From the NCBI RefSeq assembly GCF_029894125.1, contig NZ_JARXYZ010000043.1, positions 1-64,000 of the forward strand: 64,000 nt of DNA, in the 5' to 3' direction. The DNA is from Kitasatospora sp. MAA19. GTDB lineage: Bacteria > Actinomycetota > Actinomycetes > Streptomycetales > Streptomycetaceae. The translations under genes were made by a program, and so were the position numbers. Under the pieces are notes generated by a model. That model saw nothing but the letters and a program-made list of their open reading frames with translations. It searched no databases and was not told where the DNA came from. Below are positions 1 to 7,584 of this stretch, piece by piece (position 1 is the first letter of the stretch; each line of letters opens with the position of its first letter).

Positions 1-100
1 CGCCTGGCTCCACACCTACAATCACCACCGCGGACACACCGCACTCGCAGGCCAACCACCCGCAAGCCGCATCCCCAACCTCACGGGACAGAACAGCTAG
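1..100 (+). mobile_element. C-terminal end of an IS481-family-like transposase (partial)
   Basis: Reading from base 2, the last 32 codons before TAG (98-100) encode a tail with WLHTYNHHRGHTALAGQPPA followed by ASRIPNLTG. The YNHHRGHTALxGxPPxSR pattern is typical of the end of the DDE transposase of IS481 elements, where the catalytic domain closes. The start and left end lie outside the window. I did not identify a terminal inverted repeat in the bases after the stop. Family assignment rests on motif memory only; another rve-type transposase (IS3-like) is the main alternative. Confidence 0.8.
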
Positions 101-178
101 GGCCTCTCTTCCAACCCCCGCCTGCGTGGCGACGCCGGGGCACACTCCCGTTCCCCCACCGCGCCCGGTGGACAGCAG

Positions 179-212
179 CGAGCCCGGGGGCCCACAGCGG
201 CCCCCGGGCTCG
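179..212 (-). terminator. Strong GC hairpin terminator of the 68-aa secreted protein gene
   Basis: Bases 179-192 and 199-212 form a perfect 14-bp stem (CGAGCCCGGGGGCC with its complement) around a 6-base loop, starting 12 bases past the stop of the leftward gene at 225-431. There is no U tract, as usual for actinomycete terminators. It may also end transcription arriving from the transposase on the left. Confidence 0.75.
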
Positions 213-224
213 AAGCTCGGACGA

Positions 225-431
225 TCAGCCCTCGCTGTGCTCGTGGTAGTTGAACCAGTGGGCGTGCGGGCCGAACAGGCCGACACCCGCCGAACCCGAC
301 TCCAGGCCCTGCCCGGAGGACGGCACCGGCGCGTGGCCGAACGCCATGGCCGAGGTCGGCACCGCCACCACGGCGGCACCCGTCACGGCCACGATCACCG
401 CGAGCTTGCGGATCTTCCCACGAAGCGACAT
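225..431 (-). CDS. Small secreted protein of unknown function (68 aa)
   Basis: The product has a clear Sec signal peptide: a basic start (MSLRGKIRK), a hydrophobic core of Ala/Val and an AMA cleavage site near residue 30. The predicted mature part is only about 38 residues, Gly/Ser/His-rich, with no cysteine, so it is not a chaplin-like or disulfide-bonded peptide. A GGGGACA stretch lies upstream of the ATG and a strong hairpin follows the stop, which makes this a self-contained transcription unit rather than a chance open frame. I do not recognise the family. Confidence 0.6.
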   Translation of the reverse strand: MSLRGKIRKLAVIVAVTGAAVVAVPTSAMAFGHAPVPSSGQGLESGSAGVGLFGPHAHWFNYHEHSEG

Positions 432-832
432 CTACTGTCCCCTAGTTCGTCTGTGGTCCTCAACCAGCGCCCCCGAACGGTCACTTCGACCGTCCGGCGG
501 ACGCAACGACGCCCCCACCGGGGAGGCGCCGGGCCAAGGTTTGCACACGAACACGCACCTTCCGCGGCGCGGCGCAACCGGGCTGAGGTATCCGGGTGAC
601 GGCACCCCTCGTCCGGGTGAACGCCTTCGGACACCCGGCCGCACTCCGCGCGGTCGGGTCGAACCGCCGCAGGACGAGTGCCCGTCCCGCCACCGTGGGA
701 CCGCAAGTCTTGCGGTGACATGCCAGGTCGGCTGAACAAATCCCATCGATTTGGTGCAAGGTACCGCCTGGTTTGAGCATGAACAGTCGCTCCACCGAGC
801 GCGAGCAGGACCACGAAAGGCGCACCACCCTC

Positions 833-2230
833 ATGCAGACCAGCCCGGCCGCACCCCGGCAGGCGACCCGCCCCAACCCGCCGGACACCCCGGAAACGGT
901 CACCCCGGACGCCGCCACCCCGACACCCCGCCGGGGCGGACGCTTCGGCCTGCCGACCGCCACCGCCCTGGTGATGGCCAACATCATCGGCGGCGGCATC
1001 TTCATGATCCCCGCCGCGGTGGCCCCCTACGGGACGGTCAGCCTGGTCTCCTTCGCCGTCCTGACCGTGGGCGCGATCGCGCTCGCGCTCATCTTCGGGC
1101 AGCTCGCGCGCCGCAACCCGCGCACCGGCGGGCCCTACGTCTACGCCCGGGAGGCCTTCGGGGACTTCGCCGGATTCCTGTCGGCCTGGTCGTACTGGAT
1201 CACCACCTGGGTCAGCAACGCCGCGCTCGCGGTCGCCGCCGTCGGCTACCTCGACGTGCTGCTGCCCGTCGGCCACTCCATCGGGCTCAGCATCGCCGCC
1301 GCGCTCACCTTCCAGTGGCTGCCCGCGCTGGCGAACCTGGCCGGCACCCGCTACGTCGGCGTCGTCCAACTCGTCTCCACCGTCCTCAAGTTCATCCCGC
1401 TGCTGCTGGTCGCGGTGGGCGGTCTCGGCTTCTTCGACGCGAAGAACCTCGGCCCCTTCGACGCCACCGGCCACGGCTGGGCCGGCGGGATGACGGCGGC
1501 CGCGGCGATCCTGCTGTTCAGCTACCTGGGCGTGGAGTCGGCCGCGATGAGCGCCGGCCAGGTCCGCGACCCGGAGCGCAACGTCGGGCGGGCCAGCGTG
1601 CTCGGCACGGCCGGCGCGGCGGTGGTCTACCTGCTGGGCACGCTCGCGGTCTTCGGCACCGTCGCCCACGAGCAGCTGATCCACTCCACCGCGCCGTTCT
1701 CGGACGCCGTGGACGCCATGTTCGGCGGCTCGTGGGGCGGCACGGCCATCGCCGTCGCCGCGCTCGTCTCGATGACCGGCGCGCTCAACGGCTGGACGCT
1801 GCTGGCCGCCCAGGCACCGTACGCGGCCGCGAAGGACGGACTGTTCCCGGCCGCCTTCGCCAAGGAGCGGCGAGGGGTCCCGGTGTTCGGCGTCGTGGCC
1901 AGTGTCGCGCTGGCCTCGGTGCTGACCGTCCTCAACTTCGCCACCGGCGCCAAGGGCGCCTTCGACATCCTGGTGCTGGTCACCACCTTCACCGCGACCG
2001 TCCCGTACCTGCTCTCCACCGCCGCCCAGCTGTACTGGCTGGTCCGCGGCGAGTCCGGCAAGGTGGCCGGCGGCCGGCTCGCCCGGGACGCGGCACTGGG
2101 CCTCGGCGCCTTCGGCTTCTCCCTCTGGCTGGTCGCCGGCGCGGGCTACGCGGCCGTCTACCAGGGCGTGCTGTTCCTGTTCGCCGGAATCCTGGTCTAC
2201 GTCTGGATGGCCGCCCGCCGCCCGGCCTGA
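833..2230 (+). CDS. APC-superfamily amino acid permease
   Basis: An integral membrane transporter of about 465 residues with roughly twelve hydrophobic segments. The first membrane segment carries the APC signature region (ALVMANIIGGGIFMIPAAVA), where the unwound GxG helix binds the amino acid backbone. The protein resembles the basic amino-acid/polyamine antiporter branch and would exchange amino acids at the cytoplasmic membrane. The N-terminal 35 residues are a hydrophilic Pro/Thr-rich tail. I chose ATG 833 because GAAAGG lies 12 bases upstream; a TTG at 773 and an ATG at 779 in the same frame would add about 20 residues. It stands alone, followed by an operator-bearing promoter. Confidence 0.88.
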   Translation: MQTSPAAPRQATRPNPPDTPETVTPDAATPTPRRGGRFGLPTATALVMANIIGGGIFMIPAAVAPYGTVSLVSFAVLTVGAIALALIFGQLARRNPRTGGPYVYAREAFGDFAGFLSAWSYWITTWVSNAALAVAAVGYLDVLLPVGHSIGLSIAAALTFQWLPALANLAGTRYVGVVQLVSTVLKFIPLLLVAVGGLGFFDAKNLGPFDATGHGWAGGMTAAAAILLFSYLGVESAAMSAGQVRDPERNVGRASVLGTAGAAVVYLLGTLAVFGTVAHEQLIHSTAPFSDAVDAMFGGSWGGTAIAVAALVSMTGALNGWTLLAAQAPYAAAKDGLFPAAFAKERRGVPVFGVVASVALASVLTVLNFATGAKGAFDILVLVTTFTATVPYLLSTAAQLYWLVRGESGKVAGGRLARDAALGLGAFGFSLWLVAGAGYAAVYQGVLFLFAGILVYVWMAARRPA

Positions 2231-2299
2231 CGCTCGCCGCTCGCCGCCCGACACCGCCCCGCTCCGCCAGCCCGCCCGCCCGCCCGGGGAAGCCGAGTG

Positions 2300-2346
2300 G
2301 ATAGGCAGGCAACCTGCTAATATTTTTGACAGGTGGCCTGCCTATC
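2300..2346. promoter_or_regulatory. Long inverted-repeat operator ahead of the MFS transporter
   Basis: GATAGGCAGGCAACCT (2300-2315) and AGGTGGCCTGCCTATC (2331-2346) are inverted copies with one mismatch, separated by an AT-rich 15-base spacer that contains TAATAT and the start of a TTGACA. Such an arrangement over a promoter is what a dimeric or double-dimeric repressor would bind. The MarR-family gene at 4568-5017 is the natural candidate; this link is an inference from context. Confidence 0.65.
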
Positions 2347-2408
2347 TCCGCCGGGATCTCCCCAGCAGGCCCGCCTCCCGCAGAGGTCCCGGAGGAAGGA
2401 GCCGCACC

Positions 2409-3842
2409 GTGTCGACAGCCGGAGACACCAGCACCTCGCGGCAGGCGTCCGCGATCGGCACGCCCACCGGTGACGCCTTCGGCCCCCGCTTCACCGCTCC
2501 GCTCTACCTGGGGGTCGCGCTCAACCCGGTCAACAGCTCGCTCATCGCGACGGCGCTGGTCCCGCTCGCCGCCTCCCTGCACATCGCCGTCGGCGACACC
2601 GCGATCCTGATATCCAGCCTCTACCTCACCAGCGCGCTGGCCCAGCCAGCCTCCGGGCGGCTCGCCGAGGTGTTCGGGCCCCGCCGGGTCTTCCTCACCG
2701 GCATCGCGCTGGTCTTCGCGGCCGGCCTGGTGGGCTCGCTCGCCCACTCCCTGCCGGCGCTGATCGCCGCCCGGGTGCTGATCGGCGCGGGCACCTCGGC
2801 GGGCTACCCCGCAGCGATGCTGCTGATCCGCCGCCGCGCCCAGAACGCCGGGTACCGGACCCCGCCACGCCGGGTGCTCGGCGGCCTGGCCGTCACGGGA
2901 TCGGCGACCGTGGCCGTCGGCCCGGCCATCGGCGGCCTGCTGGTCGGGTGGCTCGGCTGGCAGACCGCCTTCTGGATCAACATCCCGGTCGCGGCGGTGG
3001 CCCTCGCGCTGGCCCTGATCGGGATCGCCCCCGACCCCGACCCGGTCGGACCCCTCGCACCGCGCGCCCTGACCCGCCGCCTCGACCTGCCCGGCATGCT
3101 GGGGTTCGGCGCCATGCTCACCGCCGTGGTGGTCCTCCTCTCCTCGCTGCCGCACCCGAACTGGCCCGCGCTCGCCGCCGCCCTGGTGCTCGCCGCGGCC
3201 CTGGTCGGCTGGGAACTGCGCGCCGCCCACCCCTTCCTGGACGTCCGGCTGCTCGCCACCAACGGCGCCCTGACCCGCACCTACATCCGCAACGGCCTGA
3301 CGCTGCTGGGCACGTACGTGATCCTGTACGGGCTCACCCAGTGGCTCGAAGCGGCCCGCGGACTGTCCGCCTACCAGGCAGGACTGGCGCTGCTGCCGAT
3401 GGGCGTGCTGTCCGCGCTGACCGCCCGGGTGGTGTCGCGGCGGGCCGGCGTCCGGATGCCGCTGGTCGCCTGCGCGGTGCTGCTGCTGGTCGGCGCGGTG
3501 GCCGTGCTCTTCGTCGGCAGCGGCACCCCGATCGCCGCGGTCGTCGCCGCGAGCGCCGTGTTCGGCCTGACCTCCGGCGCCGGGTCGGTCGCCAACCAGA
3601 CCGTCCTCTACCAGGAGGCCCCGGCCGCCACGGTCGGCACCGCGTCCGGGCTGCTGCGCACCTTCGGCTACCTCGGGTCGATCGCCTCCGCGGCGATCAC
3701 CGGCGCCGCCTTCCACCAGCACGTGGACGACAGCAGCCTGCACCAGATCGCCTGGGCGCTGGTCCCGATCGCCGTCGTCGTCCTCGTCCTGACCGTCTGC
3801 GACCGCCGGTTGGCCACCGCCGACCGGCGGGACGCTGACTGA
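2409..3842 (+). CDS. MFS drug-exporter-like transporter
   Basis: A 477-residue polytopic membrane protein of the major facilitator superfamily, DHA2-like (EmrB/QacA type). The N-terminal half shows the paired TM1-TM2 layout and the segment LAQPASGRLAEVFGPRRVFL, corresponding to motif A (GxLaDrxGrkxxl) between TM2 and TM3. Proton-driven export of a small toxic molecule across the cytoplasmic membrane is the family role; the substrate is unknown. The GTG start at 2409 is set by GGAGGAAGGAG seven bases before it. It follows the 2300-2346 operator and precedes an isochorismatase-like hydrolase and a convergent MarR regulator, a usual efflux/detoxification trio. Confidence 0.87.
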   Translation: MSTAGDTSTSRQASAIGTPTGDAFGPRFTAPLYLGVALNPVNSSLIATALVPLAASLHIAVGDTAILISSLYLTSALAQPASGRLAEVFGPRRVFLTGIALVFAAGLVGSLAHSLPALIAARVLIGAGTSAGYPAAMLLIRRRAQNAGYRTPPRRVLGGLAVTGSATVAVGPAIGGLLVGWLGWQTAFWINIPVAAVALALALIGIAPDPDPVGPLAPRALTRRLDLPGMLGFGAMLTAVVVLLSSLPHPNWPALAAALVLAAALVGWELRAAHPFLDVRLLATNGALTRTYIRNGLTLLGTYVILYGLTQWLEAARGLSAYQAGLALLPMGVLSALTARVVSRRAGVRMPLVACAVLLLVGAVAVLFVGSGTPIAAVVAASAVFGLTSGAGSVANQTVLYQEAPAATVGTASGLLRTFGYLGSIASAAITGAAFHQHVDDSSLHQIAWALVPIAVVVLVLTVCDRRLATADRRDAD

Positions 3843-3902
3843 CCTCGTCAACCGCCGCCCGGACCGGGACCGGCACCGATCCAGAGAGAGTTGCCCACCG
3901 AC

Positions 3903-4571
3903 ATGACCACCGACCAGACCACCGACAAGACCGCCGGCCGCACCGCCGCACCGGGCTTCACCGCCGCTGCCGCCGCTGCCGCCGCCATCGACCCGGCCCG
4001 CACCGCACTGCTGCTGATGGACTTCCAGCCCGCCGTACTGGCCGTCGTCCCCGACCCGGAGGGCCTGCTGGCCCGCGCGGGCGAGGCACTGGCCTGGGCC
4101 CGCGTCCACGGCGCCCAGGTCGTCTTCGTCCGGGTCGCGCTCACCGAGGCGGACGCCGCCGCGGTGCCCGCCCGCAACAAGACCTTCGCCCAGGCCGCCG
4201 CGGCCGGGTACCTCGCCGACGGCAGCCCTGCCACGGTGCCGCACGCCTCGCTGGAGATCCGGAAGGAGGACCTGTCCGTACGCAAGTTCCGGTTCAGTGC
4301 CTTCGCCAGCGACACCGATCTGCGGGCCGAGCTGCGCGCCCGGGGCGTGGACACCCTGGTCCTGGCCGGGCTCTCCACCAGCGGCGTGGTCCTGAGCACC
4401 CTCCGGGAGGCGGCCGACGCGGACTACCGGCTGTTCCTGCTGGCCGACGCCGTCGCCGACCCCGACCCCGAGGTGCACCGGGTGCTCGTCGAGAAGGTCT
4501 TCCCGCGCCAGGCCGAGATCGTCACCACCGCGGACCTCGACACGCTGACCTCTGCGGTCAGCACCGACTAA
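3903..4571 (+). CDS. Isochorismatase-family cysteine hydrolase
   Basis: A 222-residue cytosolic hydrolase of the isochorismatase-like superfamily. The core begins at TALLLMDFQPAVLAVV, whose Asp is the first member of the Asp-Lys-Cys triad. The Lys is probably in the IRKEDLSVRKFRFSAF region. The usual nucleophile loop is present as LVLAGLSTSGVVLST, but the residue where the catalytic Cys is expected (GxxTxxCV) reads SGVV, so the nucleophile appears missing and activity as a classic hydrolase is doubtful. ATG 3903 has GAGAGAG 12 bases upstream; a TTG at 3891 sits directly on that site and is less likely. The N-terminal 30 residues are a Thr/Ala-rich extension. It ends in a 4-base convergent overlap with the MarR gene. 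Confidence 0.8.
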   Translation: MTTDQTTDKTAGRTAAPGFTAAAAAAAAIDPARTALLLMDFQPAVLAVVPDPEGLLARAGEALAWARVHGAQVVFVRVALTEADAAAVPARNKTFAQAAAAGYLADGSPATVPHASLEIRKEDLSVRKFRFSAFASDTDLRAELRARGVDTLVLAGLSTSGVVLSTLREAADADYRLFLLADAVADPDPEVHRVLVEKVFPRQAEIVTTADLDTLTSAVSTD

Positions 4572-5017
4572 CGGTCGGAGTCCGCCAGCCGGTTCATGAT
4601 CTCCGCGGCGCGGTGGAGCGTCCTGCGCTCCTCGGCCCGGAGCGTGGCGCGCATGGCCTCCGACAGCCAGGCCTCGCGCGCCGCCGGGATGCGCTCGCAC
4701 AGGACCCGGCCGACCCGGGTCGCGCTGACCAGGGTCTTGCGGCCGTCGTCGGGGTCCTTGGCGGTGGTGACCAGCCCGCCCTCGCGCAGCGCGGCCAGCG
4801 TCTCCGCCATCGACTGGCGCCGCACGTGCTCGGCCTGGGCGAGCTCGCTCGCGGTCGTCGGACCGTCCTGGACGATCCGGTGCAGGGTGGTCAGGTGCGA
4901 CCAGTTCCAGGGCAGGTCGTCGATCGGGGCCTCGGTGCGCAGCCGCGCCCGCAGCCGGGTCATGGCCCGCATCAGCTCGACGGCGGTGGCCTCGGGCGAA
5001 ACCGGTTCACTACTCAC
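4568..5017 (-). CDS. MarR-family transcriptional regulator
   Basis: A 149-residue winged-helix regulator. The central section (ASELAQAEHVRRQSMAETLA, then ALREGGLV followed by DPDDGRKTLVSATRVGR) is the MarR recognition helix and wing with the conserved D-x-R-G/K pattern. MarR dimers bind inverted repeats and release them on binding phenolic or other ligands. The GTG at 5017 is taken as start because it gives the usual MarR length; longer upstream reading has no domain content. The gene overlaps the isochorismatase stop tail-to-tail and probably controls the MFS-isochorismatase pair through the 2300-2346 repeat. Confidence 0.85.
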   Translation of the reverse strand: MSSEPVSPEATAVELMRAMTRLRARLRTEAPIDDLPWNWSHLTTLHRIVQDGPTTASELAQAEHVRRQSMAETLAALREGGLVTTAKDPDDGRKTLVSATRVGRVLCERIPAAREAWLSEAMRATLRAEERRTLHRAAEIMNRLADSDR

Positions 5018-5294
5018 CGGGCCAGCATAGGACAGGGCCCACGCGCCCTGACCAGGGATGGAGCCGGGGCGGTGGCCTGCCGGGCCCGGGACGACGTCCT
5101 CCACGCCGCCGACGCCCTGACCATCCGTCGGCTGATCACCCGCCAGCCACACACCAGCGGAACCGCCAGACCAACACGTCCACACCACAACCGCGCCCCG
5201 ACTCGTAGCGCGGCCGAGCCGGTGCCATCAGCCTGAGCAGTGGTCAGCGGTCCGTTCTTAAGGACCTCTTAGGAGTGCTCCGTATCACTGGGTC

Positions 5295-7409
5295 ATGCAC
5301 ACCGGTACTCATACGTCATCCCTCGCGGGCCCGGCCCGCCGGCACGTTCCGCGCGCCGTCCTCGTCCTCGCCGTGTCCACCGCGCTGCTGTCCGCAACCG
5401 TGGCGAGCGCCACCGGCGGCCCCGCCTCGCAGGTGCGGATCCACGGCGGGCGCGTCGACGTGCCCGTACGCGGCGGCACCGCCAGCATCGACGCCGCCAC
5501 GCTGCGGGCCGAGGCCCGGACCGAGGACGGGCAGGTGATCCTGCTCTCCGCGCCGGCCGCCCAGGGGCTGGGCAAGGCGAGCGACCCGGTCCGGACGGCG
5601 GACGGCGCCGGCTGGTCGTATCCGGAGAAGGGCCTGCGGGCCGAAGCGCGCGCCGATCACGGCCGGTTGCTGGTCACCCTCACCGCCACCGGCGGCGACA
5701 CCTCGGTGCGGTGGCCGGTGACCGCCACCGATCCGGCCGCCGCCGCGATCCAGTTCCCGCGCGGCGAGGGGCTGTCCGTTCCCGTCGACGACCCGTTCTG
5801 GAACTCCTCCGACGGAGCGCTGGTCGGCGAGGAGCAGGAGCTGAGCTCGCAGCTGTCCATGCCGATCTGGGGCTACACGCTGCGCCCCGGCCGGGCCGGC
5901 GTCGGCTACATCGTCCCCACCGACATCGGCACGTCGCTGACGTTCGCCTCCCAGGACGGGCGGCTGCGGGCCACGGCCGAGCACGGGTTCGCCGCCGGGA
6001 ACGGCACCGGCGCGTACACCGTGGCCTTCTCCCTGACCGACGGCTCCCCGGTGGCCCCGGCCGTGGACTACCGCAACTGGCTCGCGGAGCACGGGCAGCT
6101 CGGCAGTCTGAGCGAGAAGATCAAGCAGAACCCGCAGACCGCGAAGCTGCTCGGCGCCTTCCACGCCTACGCCTGGGGTGGCGCCCGCCGGCCCGCCTAC
6201 CTCGACCGGCTCAAGGAACTGGGCGTCTCCCGGCTCTGGCTCGGCTACGACTCGGACGACTCCCCGATGACGGGCGAGGACGTCAAGGCCGCCGAGGCCG
6301 CCGGCTATCTGGTCGGGCCGTACGACTCCTTCGCCAACGGCCAGCAGAAGACGGACGATTCGTCCCCCAACACCGTCTGGCCGGACGACGTCTACCCCCG
6401 GTTCTGCGTACTCGGGGCCGACGGAACGCCGCAACCCGGCTTCCACAAGAAGGGCTGCTACCTCAGCTCGCAGGCGTTCGAGCAGGCCGAGCCGCAGCAG
6501 CACTACCTGGCCGACCGCACCCGCTCGCTGGTCGCCAACGGGGCCGACAGCTACTTCCTCGACGTGGACGCGGCGGGCGAGCTCTTCCGGGACTTCGACC
6601 CCGGCCACCCGATGACCATGGACGAGGACCGTGCCAACCGGCTCGCCCGGATGCGGCGCCTGACGGACGGCTCGTACGACGCGTCGACGCGCCGGACCGC
6701 CCCGCTGGTCCTGGGCTCGGAGTCCGCCGGCTCCTGGGCCAACAAGGTGCTGGCCTTCGACCACGGCTCGGGCACCCCGGTGGACGGGCGGCTGTGGGCG
6801 ATGGAGAGCGGACACTTCGACAGCGGGCCGCAGGACCCCAAGGACGACGGCGCCTGGGGCGGCTACACCCCGGACCAGGCCGCCGCCACCTTCTTCAAGC
6901 CGGTGCGGACCACGGACTTCGAGCCCGGGCACCAGGCCCGGGTGGCCGCCGCCCTGAAGGCGATGTACGACCCGCGGTACCGGGTGCCGCTGTACGAGAC
7001 GGCGCTGCACGGTTCGCTGGTCAACGTCGAACGCTGGGAGTTGCCCTTCGGCAAACTGCCGGAGCAGAAGACCACGCGCGCGCTGCTGGCGATGCTCTAC
7101 AACACCCCGCTCAACTTCGTGCTCAGCGACAAGGACCCGCGCGACGGTCAGAACCTGCGGGAACTGGCCTCCCTGCAGCGGTACTTCGCCCCGCTGCACC
7201 AGGCGGCCGGCACCCGGCCGCTGACCTCCTTCCGCTGGCTGAGCGACGACCACCTGGTGCAGCGGACCGTCTTCGGCGACGGCACGCTGACCGTCACCGC
7301 CAACTTCGGCACCACGGTCCACGACGGCCTGCCGGGCGGCTGCGTGGACGCCACCCTGCGCGGGCGGCCGGGCACGCAGCGGCTCTGCCCGGGTGACGTG
7401 GTCTCCTGA
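5295..7409 (+). CDS. Secreted glycoside hydrolase, GH101/GH129-like
   Basis: A 704-residue exported protein. Residues 1-43 form a signal peptide (basic RRHVPRAV start, Leu/Val/Ala core, ending near ASATGG). After an N-terminal beta-rich domain (to about residue 265) a TIM-barrel-like catalytic region begins at LLGAFHAYAWGGARRPAYLDR with GVSRLWLGYDSDD, and DSYFLDVDAAGELFRDFDP holds acidic residues where the nucleophile of retaining barrel glycosidases would lie. A C-terminal beta domain follows. The layout recalls endo-alpha-N-acetylgalactosaminidase-related families (GH101/GH129 and the GHL groups). Substrate is not readable. The gene stands alone and ends before a perfect 34-base hairpin. 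Confidence 0.68.
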   Translation: MHTGTHTSSLAGPARRHVPRAVLVLAVSTALLSATVASATGGPASQVRIHGGRVDVPVRGGTASIDAATLRAEARTEDGQVILLSAPAAQGLGKASDPVRTADGAGWSYPEKGLRAEARADHGRLLVTLTATGGDTSVRWPVTATDPAAAAIQFPRGEGLSVPVDDPFWNSSDGALVGEEQELSSQLSMPIWGYTLRPGRAGVGYIVPTDIGTSLTFASQDGRLRATAEHGFAAGNGTGAYTVAFSLTDGSPVAPAVDYRNWLAEHGQLGSLSEKIKQNPQTAKLLGAFHAYAWGGARRPAYLDRLKELGVSRLWLGYDSDDSPMTGEDVKAAEAAGYLVGPYDSFANGQQKTDDSSPNTVWPDDVYPRFCVLGADGTPQPGFHKKGCYLSSQAFEQAEPQQHYLADRTRSLVANGADSYFLDVDAAGELFRDFDPGHPMTMDEDRANRLARMRRLTDGSYDASTRRTAPLVLGSESAGSWANKVLAFDHGSGTPVDGRLWAMESGHFDSGPQDPKDDGAWGGYTPDQAAATFFKPVRTTDFEPGHQARVAAALKAMYDPRYRVPLYETALHGSLVNVERWELPFGKLPEQKTTRALLAMLYNTPLNFVLSDKDPRDGQNLRELASLQRYFAPLHQAAGTRPLTSFRWLSDDHLVQRTVFGDGTLTVTANFGTTVHDGLPGGCVDATLRGRPGTQRLCPGDVVS

Positions 7410-7445
7410 ACGGTTCCGACGGGCTGTCGGGCCGAGGGGTGGTGT

Positions 7446-7479
7446 GGGCCACGGGCGACCGCGCGGTCGCCCGTGGCCC
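7446..7479. terminator. Perfect 34-base palindromic terminator between convergent genes
   Basis: A 17-bp arm beginning GGGCCACGGGCGACCGC is followed immediately by its exact complement, ending at 7479. It lies between the ends of the glycosidase (7409) and the convergent amidohydrolase (7585) and can serve both directions. Confidence 0.8.
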
Positions 7480-7584
7480 GGGAGCCCCGGCCGGGCGGAG
7501 CTCATCGCGGACGGCACGGCCACGGATCCCGGCTTGGCCGTACCTCATGGTCCTGCCGGGCGTGGCTCGGCAGGACGCCGCCGT

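Noticed and set aside
225..431. Chaplin or lanthipeptide precursor
   Set aside because: No Cys, no leader/core pattern, and no modifying enzyme nearby; left as an unknown secreted protein.
1989..4700. Very long leftward open frame (about 900 codons) across the MFS and isochorismatase genes
   Set aside because: It is the antisense frame of strongly biased high-GC genes; its translation is Gly/Arg/Asp/Gln-rich without domains, and the opposite strand has complete recognised proteins with ribosome sites.
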